Under the pieces are notes generated by a model, which saw only the letters and a program-made list of their open reading frames with translations, did not search any database and was not told the origin of the DNA. Of a stretch of 43,129 bases of DNA, positions 32,558 to 42,797 are shown in pieces (the first letter of the stretch is position 1; every line of letters starts with the position of its first letter). The translations under genes were made by a program, and so were the position numbers. Where the stretch lies: positions 1-43,129 of the forward strand of contig BLLK01000049.1 in the NCBI GenBank assembly GCA_021927905.1. The letters run 5' to 3'. This DNA comes from Chaetoceros tenuissimus (taxonomy: Eukaryota > Bacillariophyta > Thalassiosirophyceae > Chaetocerotales > Chaetocerotaceae).

Positions 32558-34534
32558 TTACGCGCTTCCTTGCACATCAAATTTACAAATTGGACAATTC
32601 CTACTTCCTTTCAACCATTTGTCGATACATTCTTCATGAAATCCATGTAGACATTGCAAAGTTTTTCTCTTTTGTCCATTCTCGAACTCATCTAAACAAA
32701 TACAACATTGACGTCGATCTTTTGGCACTTCCTTTTCTACATCTACAATGGTGGAAGAAGGCAAAGATCGGATAACCTCAGGATCGGTTGATCTATTCTC
32801 GCTGCCATCTCCAAATATTTCAAGAAGCCTCTCATAGCTCATTCCATCAACAGGGTGAGGCCCTTGCTGCATTCTCACTAGATGTACTCCCATCCCTTGT
32901 GCTTGCAATTGTTGAACTTGTTCTGGTGGGAGAGATCCATTCATCATTACAACTCGAAAACCTGGTCCATTAAAAGTACGATAGGATCTTCCTAGTCGTC
33001 TTAAAGATTCTGGTATTTCTGGTCGATTAGGCTCAGGTGGGGGATTGTGATCTATATCCGTATCATTACGATTTCTCGTTGCACTTCTTGTCGTCCTACG
33101 AGTGCCACTGTTTCTTCTACTGGAGCTACTGCTATTGTTATTACCTGAAATACTAGCAATACCATGAGAAATAGCACCTCCGACAGCCCCTGCAACTGCT
33201 CCTTGCAATGTAGAACCCAAAACATTGGAACCTCTACCTCCTCCCATGCCACTAATTGCACTCACAGCCCCAACAGCAGAACCCAAGATGGCATGCTGCC
33301 CAACAGAATCCATGAAGCTTCTTCGAGGTGGTCTTCGAGGTTGTGGAGACAAATGATTAAAGATTTCATCCATTAAAAATTGTGTACGCGCTCGATCTCT
33401 GGTGCTCAAATTTATGGAAGAAGAAGAAGAAGAAGTCGGATCAATGAGTCGATCACGAAAGGACGAATCTGGAGGCCGCAAGTTTCCATCCGGTGAATCG
33501 TCATCATTTGCATCTGGTCTAGGCAAATTACATGCATCACACCGTCTATCCGATTGAGAATTCAGTAGAGTACATCTAGGACATGCCCATTCAGTATTTT
33601 GTTCTTGTTGATGTTGATTATCTGGGGATGGCTTTTCTGGCGAATCCGTGAGATCAACAACTTCCGGAGCACGTGTTCTAGATGTAAACGATCTAGTTCT
33701 GGCAGTACTTGTCAGGGGTGTTGTAAGTCCAATGACTTCTTCAATCGACGTCTCAAGTCCATGATCATTGCTATTTCTACCTCCTTGACTCGACCTGGTA
33801 CTATTTCTAGTTCTAGCAGTACTTGTTAGGGGTACTGGAAGACCAACGACTTCTTCAATCGCCGACTCAAGCCAACGGTTTGGCAAAGTATTCATTCCAC
33901 TACCTCCTTGACTCGACCTACTAGTGGTATGAGTTCTAGATCTAGTATTCATGCCATTATTGGCATATCTTGGTCTTTGACGAGGTGGTGAGTCAGAAGT
34001 TTCATCGACTTCCATAGAATCATCAATATTTATAACTTGTTCATTTCTCTCTTCACCTTCTTGCATATCTTGACGAGCTGCTGGTTTCCTTTCATCGTCG
34101 TCATTATTCTCGTCTTCTTCTTTAGGCTGCTGCGAGGTATCATTGTAGAGATTACTACTGATACTCAAAGTTGTTCTAGCTGCAGCATGTCTATTGGTAG
34201 TACCTACATTTCTATTAGTTCGTCGTGTAGACCTTGCACAATTGGAGAAATGAATATCGAAATTCATGACAGGAATTGAATTGCCGCAGATGGAACATTC
34301 TCTGTCTTCCTTTTCATCATTCATATTGCAGTCATTATCAGTACTCGCAAATTCATCTCGCTTTCGTCTTGCAGATGGTTCTTCTTTCACTGATTCATTT
34401 CTATTTCCATCTTCTTCAGATTGTTCAAGACACGAATGTTGACGAGAGTAGTCCTCTGTATCTAATTGACGATCATTGCTGCTGCTGGACATCTCCTCGC
34501 TTTCTTCCTTGACATTTCTTGAAGTCCTTTCCAT
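32558..34534 (-). CDS. RING-H2 E3 ubiquitin ligase with RanBP2 finger and SIM-like motifs
   Basis: A single exon of 658 residues. The C-terminal RING-H2 is exact: C-x2-C-x14-C-x-H-x2-H-x2-C-x10-C-x2-C within CCICLDEF...CLHGFHEEC...CPIC, the E2-docking fold of ubiquitin ligases. Mid-protein (about 315-337) a RanBP2-type zinc ribbon (WACPRCTLLN...CDACN) matches W-x-C-x2-C-x3-N-x6-C-x2-C, often a ubiquitin or RNA binder. Near residue 81 a C-x2-C...H-x4-C finger (ECSICG...HFSNC) is seen. VINIDDS and EVVDLTDSPEKP resemble SUMO-interaction motifs. A duplicated segment (IEEVVGLPVPLTSTARTR / IEEVIGLTTPLTSTARTR) and a Gly/Ala-rich stretch, possibly membrane-associating, lie between. A nuclear SUMO-targeted ligase is a reasonable inference. 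Confidence 0.85.
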   Translation of the reverse strand: MERTSRNVKEESEEMSSSSNDRQLDTEDYSRQHSCLEQSEEDGNRNESVKEEPSARRKRDEFASTDNDCNMNDEKEDRECSICGNSIPVMNFDIHFSNCARSTRRTNRNVGTTNRHAAARTTLSISSNLYNDTSQQPKEEDENNDDDERKPAARQDMQEGEERNEQVINIDDSMEVDETSDSPPRQRPRYANNGMNTRSRTHTTSRSSQGGSGMNTLPNRWLESAIEEVVGLPVPLTSTARTRNSTRSSQGGRNSNDHGLETSIEEVIGLTTPLTSTARTRSFTSRTRAPEVVDLTDSPEKPSPDNQHQQEQNTEWACPRCTLLNSQSDRRCDACNLPRPDANDDDSPDGNLRPPDSSFRDRLIDPTSSSSSSINLSTRDRARTQFLMDEIFNHLSPQPRRPPRRSFMDSVGQHAILGSAVGAVSAISGMGGGRGSNVLGSTLQGAVAGAVGGAISHGIASISGNNNSSSSSRRNSGTRRTTRSATRNRNDTDIDHNPPPEPNRPEIPESLRRLGRSYRTFNGPGFRVVMMNGSLPPEQVQQLQAQGMGVHLVRMQQGPHPVDGMSYERLLEIFGDGSENRSTDPEVIRSLPSSTIVDVEKEVPKDRRQCCICLDEFENGQKRKTLQCLHGFHEECIDKWLKGSRNCPICKFDVQGSA

Positions 34535-34857
34535 ATTTGGGATCTGATTCCTTTTTATATCTTCTTGTGTTTCTATTTCAGTGTTTCTTTTGAATTCCTA
34601 TTTTATATTTCACTTGAATGCATTTATGTTCCCTTGTTGTTTTGTTTTCACGTCGTCACGATCATGAAGCTTTTCCCATTTGCCCTTACTAAACTAACCT
34701 TTTACATGTAACAGGTTCTTGATCCTATCATTGATGCTCTCGTGTCCACTCAAATTTCCATTTCACAAGATTTTTACCTCACATTTTCTTTTTTGATGAT
34801 TGTATGCTATTGTTCTTTTTTCTATCCCAATTTCTTCGATAGATTCATCTTACAAAA
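34535..34857. promoter_or_regulatory. Divergent promoter region
   Basis: 323 bp, T-rich on the + strand, between the start codons of the RING gene (-) and the oxygenase-like gene (+). It must serve both. No specific box can be assigned. Confidence 0.4.
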
Positions 34858-36084
34858 ATGATGAAATCTACAACTAGAATAAAAGCTTTGCTATTCGCAT
34901 GCATATCAGCGCTTCATGTTAATGTCATACAGAGCTTCATCGTTCCATCACCATTCAAAGCTTCAAAATGGTCTCTGGCAGCGACAGAAAAGAAAAGATC
35001 CGATGTACAAATATTTGACAACGTCTTTTCTTCCAAAGCATGTGACATGATTCATGAACTTGCTGTAGAACATTACGAACGAACCAATGATGGAAGTAGT
35101 ACATTTATACGACCACCATATAATACTCGACCATTGACTCCTATTGAACATGCCATTGATTCTGTATTGACTTGCTTGAATGATGAGAATCAAATTGTAG
35201 AATATTGGTCGAGATCAGAATATATGAATATAGATACTCATGCTGATATCGATGAAGCTTTATTGGAAAATGAAGACTTGATCAAGTGTCCAGAGATGGG
35301 ACATGTATTGTATTTACAAGTGGAAAAGGGATTACGAGGTCCTACAACTGTATTTCCAAATGTAGGCAAAGGTTGGTCGGAAAATAATTCTACAACCAAG
35401 GAAATGGTGATTGTGCCGGCTGTACAAGGGAGAATACTACGATTTCCAGGATCAGCTATGCATGCTGTGCCGAAACCTGCAGATCGATGGACCATGAATA
35501 GAGAAGAAGAAAAGATCTTACGATCCAATGAAGACAATGATTGTACAAGTGATGAATACAATGAATGTGCAAATGATGAATACAATGACGACGAAGAAGA
35601 ATACTTTGACGAAGATGATTTCGATGACTTTGATGACTACGAGGAGTTTGACGAGGATGTCGATGTAGATAGATCTGTACTATTATTCAATACATGGAAG
35701 GCGCCTGGACCAATTGCAGTTACGGGCGATATTGCAGTCGGAGCACTACCAGAAGGAATAGAACTGAGTCAAGCAGATATAGATGCATATCTAAAGTCAC
35801 AAGAAGAGATATTATTCTCACAATGGGAAGAAGACTATGGTGTAGATGGGGAATATGTTCGTAGCAATGCTATACATGATTGGAACAGTATAGATATTCA
35901 AACTATTGAGGAAAACGTAGACACAGAAAAGTGTACATTGAACATATCACTCATGGGACTTGAAAAAAGACGCTTATATCCAAAGAAATATGTGGAAGTG
36001 GAAACCATATCTAAAGAACAAGTGAAGGATGCCTTCAATCAAGAATCTATTCCTTCGTCTATTGAAATCATTGAGAAAAGCTAG
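34858..36084 (+). CDS. Plastid-targeted 2OG-Fe(II) oxygenase-like protein
   Basis: 408 residues. The N-terminus is a hydrophobic signal (LLFACISALHVNVIQ) ending in SFIVPSP, an ASAFAP-type plastid signal with Phe27. The core looks like a 2-oxoglutarate/Fe(II) double-stranded beta helix: HAD at 128-130 (HxD iron ligands), GPTTVFP around 161, RFPGSAMHAVP with the distal His202, and Arg272 in DRSVLLFNTW as the likely 2OG-binding Arg. A strongly acidic insert (about 224-271, Asp/Glu/Tyr) separates the distal His from that Arg. Such enzymes hydroxylate proteins or small molecules; the substrate is unknown. Two ATGs are adjacent (34858, 34861), so the exact start matters little. Confidence 0.65.
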   Translation: MMKSTTRIKALLFACISALHVNVIQSFIVPSPFKASKWSLAATEKKRSDVQIFDNVFSSKACDMIHELAVEHYERTNDGSSTFIRPPYNTRPLTPIEHAIDSVLTCLNDENQIVEYWSRSEYMNIDTHADIDEALLENEDLIKCPEMGHVLYLQVEKGLRGPTTVFPNVGKGWSENNSTTKEMVIVPAVQGRILRFPGSAMHAVPKPADRWTMNREEEKILRSNEDNDCTSDEYNECANDEYNDDEEEYFDEDDFDDFDDYEEFDEDVDVDRSVLLFNTWKAPGPIAVTGDIAVGALPEGIELSQADIDAYLKSQEEILFSQWEEDYGVDGEYVRSNAIHDWNSIDIQTIEENVDTEKCTLNISLMGLEKRRLYPKKYVEVETISKEQVKDAFNQESIPSSIEIIEKS

Positions 36085-36293
36085 AGTCGTTATGTAATTT
36101 GGGAATTGAGCTATGTTGCAATAAATCCAATTAAAACAAATGTTGATACAAAGGGGCTTCATAAAACTCAGCTGTTTCTATTGTGCAATTATTTTATATA
36201 CATTAGATTTTAGATAATCCTTCGCATTCAGTAATGGTATCAGTAGATCTTGCTGCTTCTTTTAGATCTATTTCTTTCCCATTAGTGTGTTTG

Positions 36294-38021
36294 TCATTGT
36301 ACATCCCGGACTTGCTTCCTTCCAAATCTGAGCTCGTCTTCTTCAATGATAATTCGAAGCTCATTGAAACGATCATTTCGATAGGATCCAAAGGACCGTT
36401 CAAACATGATTGGGATACGGTGGATATTATTTCCTTTTTCTAGAGCTTCGTTGAGACCACCACTGAACATATATTTTCTAGGCTCTATGCCTTCAAACGT
36501 GCGGTTCAAAATGCATCTTACTGCAACATCAAGTTGGTTGGTAATATTTCCTAATGGCAAAAATGTCGCGTTTTCATTTGGGTGTCCATATGTAGCATAT
36601 TTTTTGCGGATAGGTTTTATCGAATCAAAAAAGTTATGAAAGTGATATGCAACATGTCCCGTTGGTCTTTTCGGATTATCCCCCTTAAATATTTCGCCAA
36701 TTAGCCGCCCTGCACCTTGAGCACTGCGAAAATCTACAGGTTTCCATAAAGGTGGGAAACGAATCAAATCTTGCTTTGACTTATTGTCATAGTCTTTCAG
36801 CATTTTCCCAAATCCATCCTCTCGAAAGGTTTCCCTCATCCCTGAGAAACTTTTGCGCAAAGTTGGCTTATGCAAAGTTTCATTTCCGATTCCATCAATG
36901 CACTCTCCAATGATTGCATCTGGATGATACCATCTCTTTGTTTTGTAAATGCAATCAGGTGCAGCTTCAAATATCAATGTCTTTGCAACAATTTTTGGTG
37001 CTTTACATGATTGTCCTTTTTGAAATTCAGGTACTTGGCAAGTTTGTATTGCAAGCATAAAATCTCTTGTAAAGAATTCGTCCATATCCGCTACAACTCC
37101 AATATCATTGTCTGTCATTCCTTGCTGTATCCATATTTTTGTAAATACATCTCGTTGTAGTTGCTCTGTATCTATTGCATCCATGATGTCAGATTCTCTA
37201 GCATAGTACAATGCTGTTTTGACAGTCGTATTTGGTCCTAAAATACCAGATTTTTTTAAAACTTCATGATGAATGGAACCAGGTTGAAATCTTTTGCACC
37301 GGTCATGTTTTGTAAATGTTTTATTACCTTCTACTAATGCAACTGTATGATAGAGTCCATACATTTCCATAGCATGTGCACCAATCGAGTGCCAACTATC
37401 ATCACCCACCAAGGCTCCCAAAAAGACTCTTTTGCGTTTATTTTGAAGAGTAGAATTATATTCATAGCCATAGCGTTTGCATCTTGCAATTTCTATCGGT
37501 TCCATGTCAGACGTTATATGCTGTCCATGATATTCATGAGGTCGATCCGATGTTAAATTTTTGAGCATTTTAAATATAGCTGTTAAAGATTTTGTAGATG
37601 CATACGTCGCTTCTAGCATTGATATCGGATCCAAGTTTGTCATGTTTTTGTGTATTTTATCGGAGTCGCATATTTGGATCGACATGGTAATGTTATCAAC
37701 TTCATAGTCTGGAATATTTTTCTCGGTAACAGAAATGTCAACATCACTCATATCATCTTCTTGAGTCCCTTTTGTTTCAGTTTCTTCGTTGTGAAGCTGC
37801 AAAGGTTGCTCATCTGTATAAACTCTGGCTTCTGCATTAATGCCAATATTCGGTGATATTTTTTGCTCATCATTCTTTTCAAATGTGTATACTAGACTTT
37901 CTTGTTGATCTGCATTTGAAAGTAATTCAGATTGAAGAATGGAAATATATGTGTAACTCGTACATGTAATGATAATGATCCAAAGTGGTGCCACCAACAA
38001 ACGAAAGGTTGAAATACTCAT
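36294..38021 (-). CDS. GT17-like type II membrane glycosyltransferase
   Basis: 575 residues. A single N-terminal membrane anchor (about 8-30, LLVAPLWIIIITCTSYTYISIL) precedes an acidic stem, so a Golgi type II protein is likely. From about 190 the catalytic-looking part reads KRVFLGALVGDD, ALVEGNKTF, LQRDVF and VVADMDEFFTRDF (DxD-type metal-binding motif near residue 310), the order seen in GT17 (N-acetylglucosaminyltransferase III-like) proteins. Later come conserved-looking GHVAYHFHNFFDS and several NxT/NxS sites. Family assignment is by pattern only; GT92 or a stramenopile-specific clade is possible. Donor and acceptor unknown. Confidence 0.6.
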   Translation of the reverse strand: MSISTFRLLVAPLWIIIITCTSYTYISILQSELLSNADQQESLVYTFEKNDEQKISPNIGINAEARVYTDEQPLQLHNEETETKGTQEDDMSDVDISVTEKNIPDYEVDNITMSIQICDSDKIHKNMTNLDPISMLEATYASTKSLTAIFKMLKNLTSDRPHEYHGQHITSDMEPIEIARCKRYGYEYNSTLQNKRKRVFLGALVGDDSWHSIGAHAMEMYGLYHTVALVEGNKTFTKHDRCKRFQPGSIHHEVLKKSGILGPNTTVKTALYYARESDIMDAIDTEQLQRDVFTKIWIQQGMTDNDIGVVADMDEFFTRDFMLAIQTCQVPEFQKGQSCKAPKIVAKTLIFEAAPDCIYKTKRWYHPDAIIGECIDGIGNETLHKPTLRKSFSGMRETFREDGFGKMLKDYDNKSKQDLIRFPPLWKPVDFRSAQGAGRLIGEIFKGDNPKRPTGHVAYHFHNFFDSIKPIRKKYATYGHPNENATFLPLGNITNQLDVAVRCILNRTFEGIEPRKYMFSGGLNEALEKGNNIHRIPIMFERSFGSYRNDRFNELRIIIEEDELRFGRKQVRDVQ

Positions 38022-38564
38022 TTTTGGTAACTCAGCAGAGTGTATCTAGAAACAAGGTACCATATCGCCTGCTCTATTTCTATTCATGAAAGCAATTGTA
38101 TTACTCTATTAGTACTATTTTGGAAAGGCAAAGGCAATGGTGACATGGTGACCAGCGGAACGAAATGTACATATTGAATCTGGTACTGATAAGTACGTAC
38201 GCCTTATGGAAAAGTGAAGTCTCATCTGGCAGGTATATTATCGTTACTTTGTTTCTTTATTAAATTTGAGGCATTCTCTATAATCAATAATTAGTTACAC
38301 ATTGTTCGGTGCAGTCCACCTTAAACAGAAACAGTAGGGAAAGTAAACTGAAGAATAAAAGGTGGGAATTTGAATGCAAAACTCATCCTAATCTCACTGT
38401 TGGGTTGGTAGATCTTGAGAAGCCGCAACGCGAACTCCAATATGACATTATTGTGAGTATCTTTTCACTTACTCTATCTTTTCAGTCAATAGTTCTTCTG
38501 CACAAACAAAGTAATAATTCGTAACAAGGTTTCAACAAAATACTTCTCACAAATCAATTCGGTC
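38022..38564. other. Divergent intergenic region
   Basis: Lies between the starts of the GT17-like gene (-) and the FkbM gene (+). A short + strand frame at 38309-38524 starts with GTG and holds what looks like a GTGAGT...TTTTCAG segment. It may be leader sequence of the FkbM gene, but I do not call a gene. Confidence 0.4.
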
Positions 38565-39524
38565 ATGAAACAGAGAAAGCAGGCGGGCCTTTTGGCCTCA
38601 GACCAAGAGCAACCAGCACTTCACAATGACAGCAAAGAACGATTCAGACTACTGCCGCTTCAGCAACGACTTAGAACACAACATGTGCTTCTGTTCCTTT
38701 TATTGCTGTGGTTGTTCTGTTACTACTTTGTGAGATCCACCTCTTCTTATGAAACCAGTATACGCCTTGGTAATAAAGTGTCTAGTCAATTACTAGAGAC
38801 AAATCAACAAAATCAATACAACAAAGATACCTTTCAGAAAGATCACAAAGAAGATAGTAGACCAACTAGAAAGGTATATGTAGATCTAGGTGCAAACTGC
38901 GGTAACACGTACCTGCAGCGAAAAAGCAAATTTGAAAAAGAGGGAGGATGGGAAATCTATTTATGGGAACCAAGTCCTCAAATGCATGAGTTCTTTTTAA
39001 ATGATTTGGCAATTCAACATCCCAATATAAACATTTTACCTTTTGCTGCAGGGGTTGGAAAGAATGCAACAATTCAGTTGTACATACACAAAGGCCAAGA
39101 GGGTGTCACTGATAAAAATCAATTCCAAGATCGAGGCAAATGCGATCCAAAGTCTCCTTATAATCCATCTGGTGGGACGACAATGTTTAGTAATGCCAAG
39201 GTAGCTGGAAAACCTGTTAACGTTACAAAAGTAAATTTTCCTGAGTGGTTAGATAGCTTGGCACTCAGAGCAGGTGTGGATCAGTTCCATTTCAAGATTG
39301 ACATTGAAGGTGCGGAACTAGATATAATGGAATCGCTTCTGTCATCACCCTCTGACCCCAAAGCTCCAATCTGTGTCGCAGGACTCATCGAGATGGAATT
39401 TCATAAGAATATATTTCGGAAAGGGACGAAAGACTATGAAAAACACGAGACATTTGAGAATGGTTTTAACGACACGTTTAAGGCCAAGTGTAAAAGGTTT
39501 CCAACTTTAATGAAATTGAGTTAG
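38565..39524 (+). CDS. FkbM-family methyltransferase, membrane-anchored
   Basis: 319 residues. A single transmembrane segment (about 41-56, VLLFLLLLWLFCYYFV) after a basic cytosolic tail predicts a type II Golgi or ER protein. The lumenal part has VYVDLGANCGNTYL (104-117), the SAM-binding motif I of class I methyltransferases, then LWEPSPQ and FHKIDIEGAELDIM-like spacing (FKIDIEGAELDIMESLL, about 242-258), the FkbM (Methyltransf_21) hallmark. FkbM enzymes mostly O-methylate sugars or related hydroxyls; the acceptor here is unknown. The neighbouring GT17-like and SGNH genes would fit glycan modification, which is inference. Confidence 0.85.
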   Translation: MKQRKQAGLLASDQEQPALHNDSKERFRLLPLQQRLRTQHVLLFLLLLWLFCYYFVRSTSSYETSIRLGNKVSSQLLETNQQNQYNKDTFQKDHKEDSRPTRKVYVDLGANCGNTYLQRKSKFEKEGGWEIYLWEPSPQMHEFFLNDLAIQHPNINILPFAAGVGKNATIQLYIHKGQEGVTDKNQFQDRGKCDPKSPYNPSGGTTMFSNAKVAGKPVNVTKVNFPEWLDSLALRAGVDQFHFKIDIEGAELDIMESLLSSPSDPKAPICVAGLIEMEFHKNIFRKGTKDYEKHETFENGFNDTFKAKCKRFPTLMKLS

Positions 39525-40079
39525 TGTGCAGTGGAAATAATGGCATTCCTCGTTTTGCTCTTGCGTTTTGACTACAAGATTAAAAAGAGACTATAGTTCG
39601 TGAAGGTCAAGATTTTTTATTCCATTTTCCTTCTTGAGTCATTGCATTGTCTATGCCGAGAGGCTGGCATATATTATCGTTACTCAGGTTCCCTTTTCAT
39701 GCTCACTTTTCTAATTCGAATGAGTTCACCTCATTTATTTCTGCTTTTAGTTCACGACAAAAATACAAATTGAACCAATAAAAAGGTACCATTAGATTTA
39801 ATTAATGGGAGAAATTGGATATGTAAAGCACTAATCACTATTTATTCGTAGCGGAACTACTACGATAGTAAGATGGGACTGAAAAACTGGTAATGCCAAC
39901 AAACCAGAAGCCTCTTGGACATAACAATTAAAAGAAAGTCCAATTGGAGCCAATCGAAATCAGGAAAATCATACAACAGTATTGATCACGTTTGAACAAA
40001 CTTGACAGTGCATAAATGGAGAAAGTAATGCTGTATAGCATTAGAATTGCATATCGCCTACATCTTGCTCGTCTAGATA
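39525..40079. other. Convergent intergenic region
   Basis: 555 bp between the 3' ends of the FkbM (+) and SGNH-like (-) genes. It is AT-rich and holds no supported feature beyond presumed 3' UTRs. Confidence 0.4.
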
Positions 40080-41511
40080 TTATCTCGCTCTGTGTTGCAA
40101 TTCCAACTTACGAAGTTGATGTAAAAGCTGTTGAGCAAACAAATGCCTTGCTTCTAATCCATAATGTGGATTAATGTCTCCATTTATCCTATCTTCTCCA
40201 AAACTTCTTTTTGCAATGACAGATTGCCAATCTACAAATGTGATATTGGAACCAATGTCTTTGCTGAAATTTCGCCAAGAAGAATAATTGTAACTTGAAT
40301 AAGGTTTCACGGCTCTCAAAGGATGATCTCCTTTCGCTGTTTCATTTTGAAATATTTCATGACTTGCCAAAGAAAAAGCATATGACGAATTGGTACCCAT
40401 CATTAACTTTCTCATTTTTTCTCCAATCGTCATCATTCTAGTATCATGTGAATACCTATTATCAAATCCTGGACTCCGCAGGACTATCTGTAATTTAGAT
40501 GAACTTGTTGCAGTGAGTATATCCAACAATGCGTCTACCTTCATTTCGATAGTTGCTGTGAAGGTAGATGTTCGATTGAGTTCCTTATTGAAGTATGGCA
40601 AATTCATTTTACATCCATTTGGACGAAGAATTTCCCAAATACCTGAACTAACTACAACCAAGTCATAATCCTGCATCAATGTATCATGTTTGGAAAAGAA
40701 TTCATGTACGTCAACGAGACAATCCCTTCGAATGAAATCAAACCTACTCCTTGCATCTATTTGCGTATTATTGGAAGTATAAGTGGCGTTGAGATCTTTC
40801 TTAGTTACGTTTCTTTCAAGGTCTTCTTGATTCTTTGGACATAATAGCCAAGTTGTTGCATTCAATATGTCTCTACACACAAACTCATTTATCCCATGAA
40901 AGTTTCTAGTGCGAATGTTACAAACTTCGGTTCTACTGTTGGCTGATGTAGCTACTTGCAATGGTTTGTTAAAATCAATAGTTGTAGAGCTATCCATGTC
41001 TTTGACTTTAACATTGTCATAATCATTATTACAACTTGACATCATTGCGAATAAAGTTGCATATGCTCGTCGACCAGTACTATCTCCAATAAACAATGTG
41101 TTTCGTTTGCTGAAGTATTCTCGATAGTCAATAGGTGTGAACGTTGGTACACCTTGAGGTGGTAGAAAGTGATTACCGGCCCACGTGTACTCGGATGAAT
41201 TATAAAGTAATAATGCTTCATCTTCAGCAGCTTTCAAAAGTTCTTGTTTGGTTTTATATTTGAAAACAAATGATGATGTCATATCTTGATGAATATCGAC
41301 GTCATCCACCTCACCAATGCTACCATTGTTATTTATATTCCTTGTAATGGATATATCTGATGCTTTTCTACTTCTTGCATTGAACGACGAGACTTCTTGT
41401 GCTGCTGGTTCTTTCTTATCCAAGTGAAAAAAAAAGAGGATAGGAAGCTACAGTAAAGATGACCAAAGCAACCAGTAAACTTGAAATTGAAGTCAACTTT
41501 ATTCTTTTCAT
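40080..41511 (-). CDS. SGNH/PC-esterase-like membrane protein (frame break in N-terminus)
   Basis: The main frame (41423-40080, 447 residues) opens with TTG, not ATG. An ATG at 41511 starts a signal-anchor-like sequence (MKRIKLTSISSLLVALVIF) in another frame that ends at the junction. The two would join if the A9 run at 41427-41435 (T9 on the coding strand) had one base fewer, or if a very short intron (GTAGCT...GATAAG) were removed. The catalytic part has TLFIGDSTGRRAYATL (GDS block with the nucleophile Ser), VVVSSGIWE, IVLRSPGFDNR, and DINPHYGLEARHLF near the C-terminus as the likely Asp/His block. This pattern fits SGNH hydrolases of the PC-esterase/TBL type that add or remove acetyl groups on glycans. 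Six or more N-glycosylation sequons support a lumenal location. Confidence 0.6.
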
Positions 41512-41821
41512 TTTAAGATTAATAATTTTGCATGCACTCTCTATTTATAATAAGGCTATCTGTGTGGAAGATAGCACAAAAACATGCCTTTCCAACTCTG
41601 GCTTTTTGCAAAATTTTAAAAAACCGTCGAGTATGCCAAGTACGTACCAGAGCATTTTTCCCAATCGTACTACGACACAAAAGAAAAGGTATCTCTCTTA
41701 CTTACCGAACTTTTATACAGCAAACAGCAAAACTACTACTTAGTCTACATAAATCCTATGCTTCATAAGAAAAAGATTCTCTCTTCTATATACTCCCTAA
41801 GTATACATTCTCCAATCAAGA
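41512..41821. promoter_or_regulatory. Divergent promoter region
   Basis: 310 bp between the presumed ATG of the SGNH-like gene (-) and PIG-F (+). No individual box is convincing. Confidence 0.35.
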
Positions 41822-42797
41822 ATGGGTTCTAAAACAAGTTTCAATACTTTGGATCGTTGTCGGTCGATGTTGCTTCTTCGAGGAGTGACTGTCTTTTTGA
41901 ACTCCATAGTGTTGATTCGTATGATTCAAGAAGACGCCTTTACTGTCTTTCGAAATGATCAAATGAAAATGGTGAGTACATTAGTAGTAGTCTATTGAAT
42001 GTACATGACGATGTGTCTTTTGTCTTTTGCATATTGTTTTCTCTTCTCTCTCGTTCTCTCACAGCATAGCTTTTCTCCTTATTTTTTTGCTTTTTTAGGA
42101 AAGATGGGATCCAAGTGAAATTATAGCGACACCATTTCCTATTGAAGTATTGAGGCCGATAGTATTCACTGCATGCCGAAGTATCATGACGCCAACTGAG
42201 ATCATCTTGACTCTTTTATTATTCACATATCAGGGAAGATACTCATTGACAGATTTACACTCCAAGACATTTCATTCCATGCTGAAATTTGCCATTCATT
42301 ACATTGTACTCATGTTCCTACTCACTGTCGTACTTTTATCCATGGCGGTATTATGTGGAGCATCACCTTTTGAAACCTTGCATCATACAGTTCTCGCAAT
42401 CATGTATCTTACAACCATGATGTTTGGATATATGCAACCAAATATACAAGATTCTCTCAATGTGACTGTCAAGAGATTGTTATTGGGTCCTGATGATCAT
42501 TCCGAATTGAATTTTATTGAATCTTTATCCATGGAAATGAATTCCATCATTTTTTATTCGACTGTATTGGTGACTATTCCCTTTGGGATATTGAATGTAT
42601 TGGATGCTGGAATGCAATTGCAACGATGGCCTATGCCTCTCATTATTGGAAGTTTCACTGGACATATGCTTGGGATTGTACTGAGTATGCTACTTGGTAT
42701 TTATAGGTACCATAGCTTTCGTAGAAATATAAGAAAGAGAGAAGATAGTATGTTGGAATCTGGGAATCGATTGGTTTCACCAAATAAACAGATTTAA
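41822..42797 (+). CDS. PIGF: PIG-F-like GPI-anchor biosynthesis protein
   Basis: Two exons, 41822-41971 (50 codons) and 42099-42797, intron GTGAGT...TTTTTTAG in phase 0, 282 residues. About six hydrophobic segments are visible, among them TEIILTLLLFTY, FAIHYIVLMFLLTVVLLSMAVL, TVLAIMYLTTMMFGY and PLIIGSFTGHMLGIVLSMLLG. The motifs LCGASPFETLHHT and QRWPMPLIIGSFTGHMLG match the PIG-F family, the ER membrane partner of PIG-O and GPI7 in adding ethanolamine phosphate to GPI mannoses. It is slightly longer than animal PIG-F because of the N-terminal exon. The second-exon frame has no ATG before 42150, which supports the splice. Confidence 0.8.

Noticed and set aside
38309-38524. 71-residue + strand ORF upstream of the FkbM gene
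   Set aside because: It has no ATG at its start and no recognisable features, and contains a possible 33-bp GTGAGT...TTTTCAG segment. More likely leader sequence.
41459-41768. Two + strand ORFs of 78-94 residues before PIG-F
   Set aside because: They overlap the antisense of the signal-anchor exon and the shared promoter region, with no protein-like pattern.
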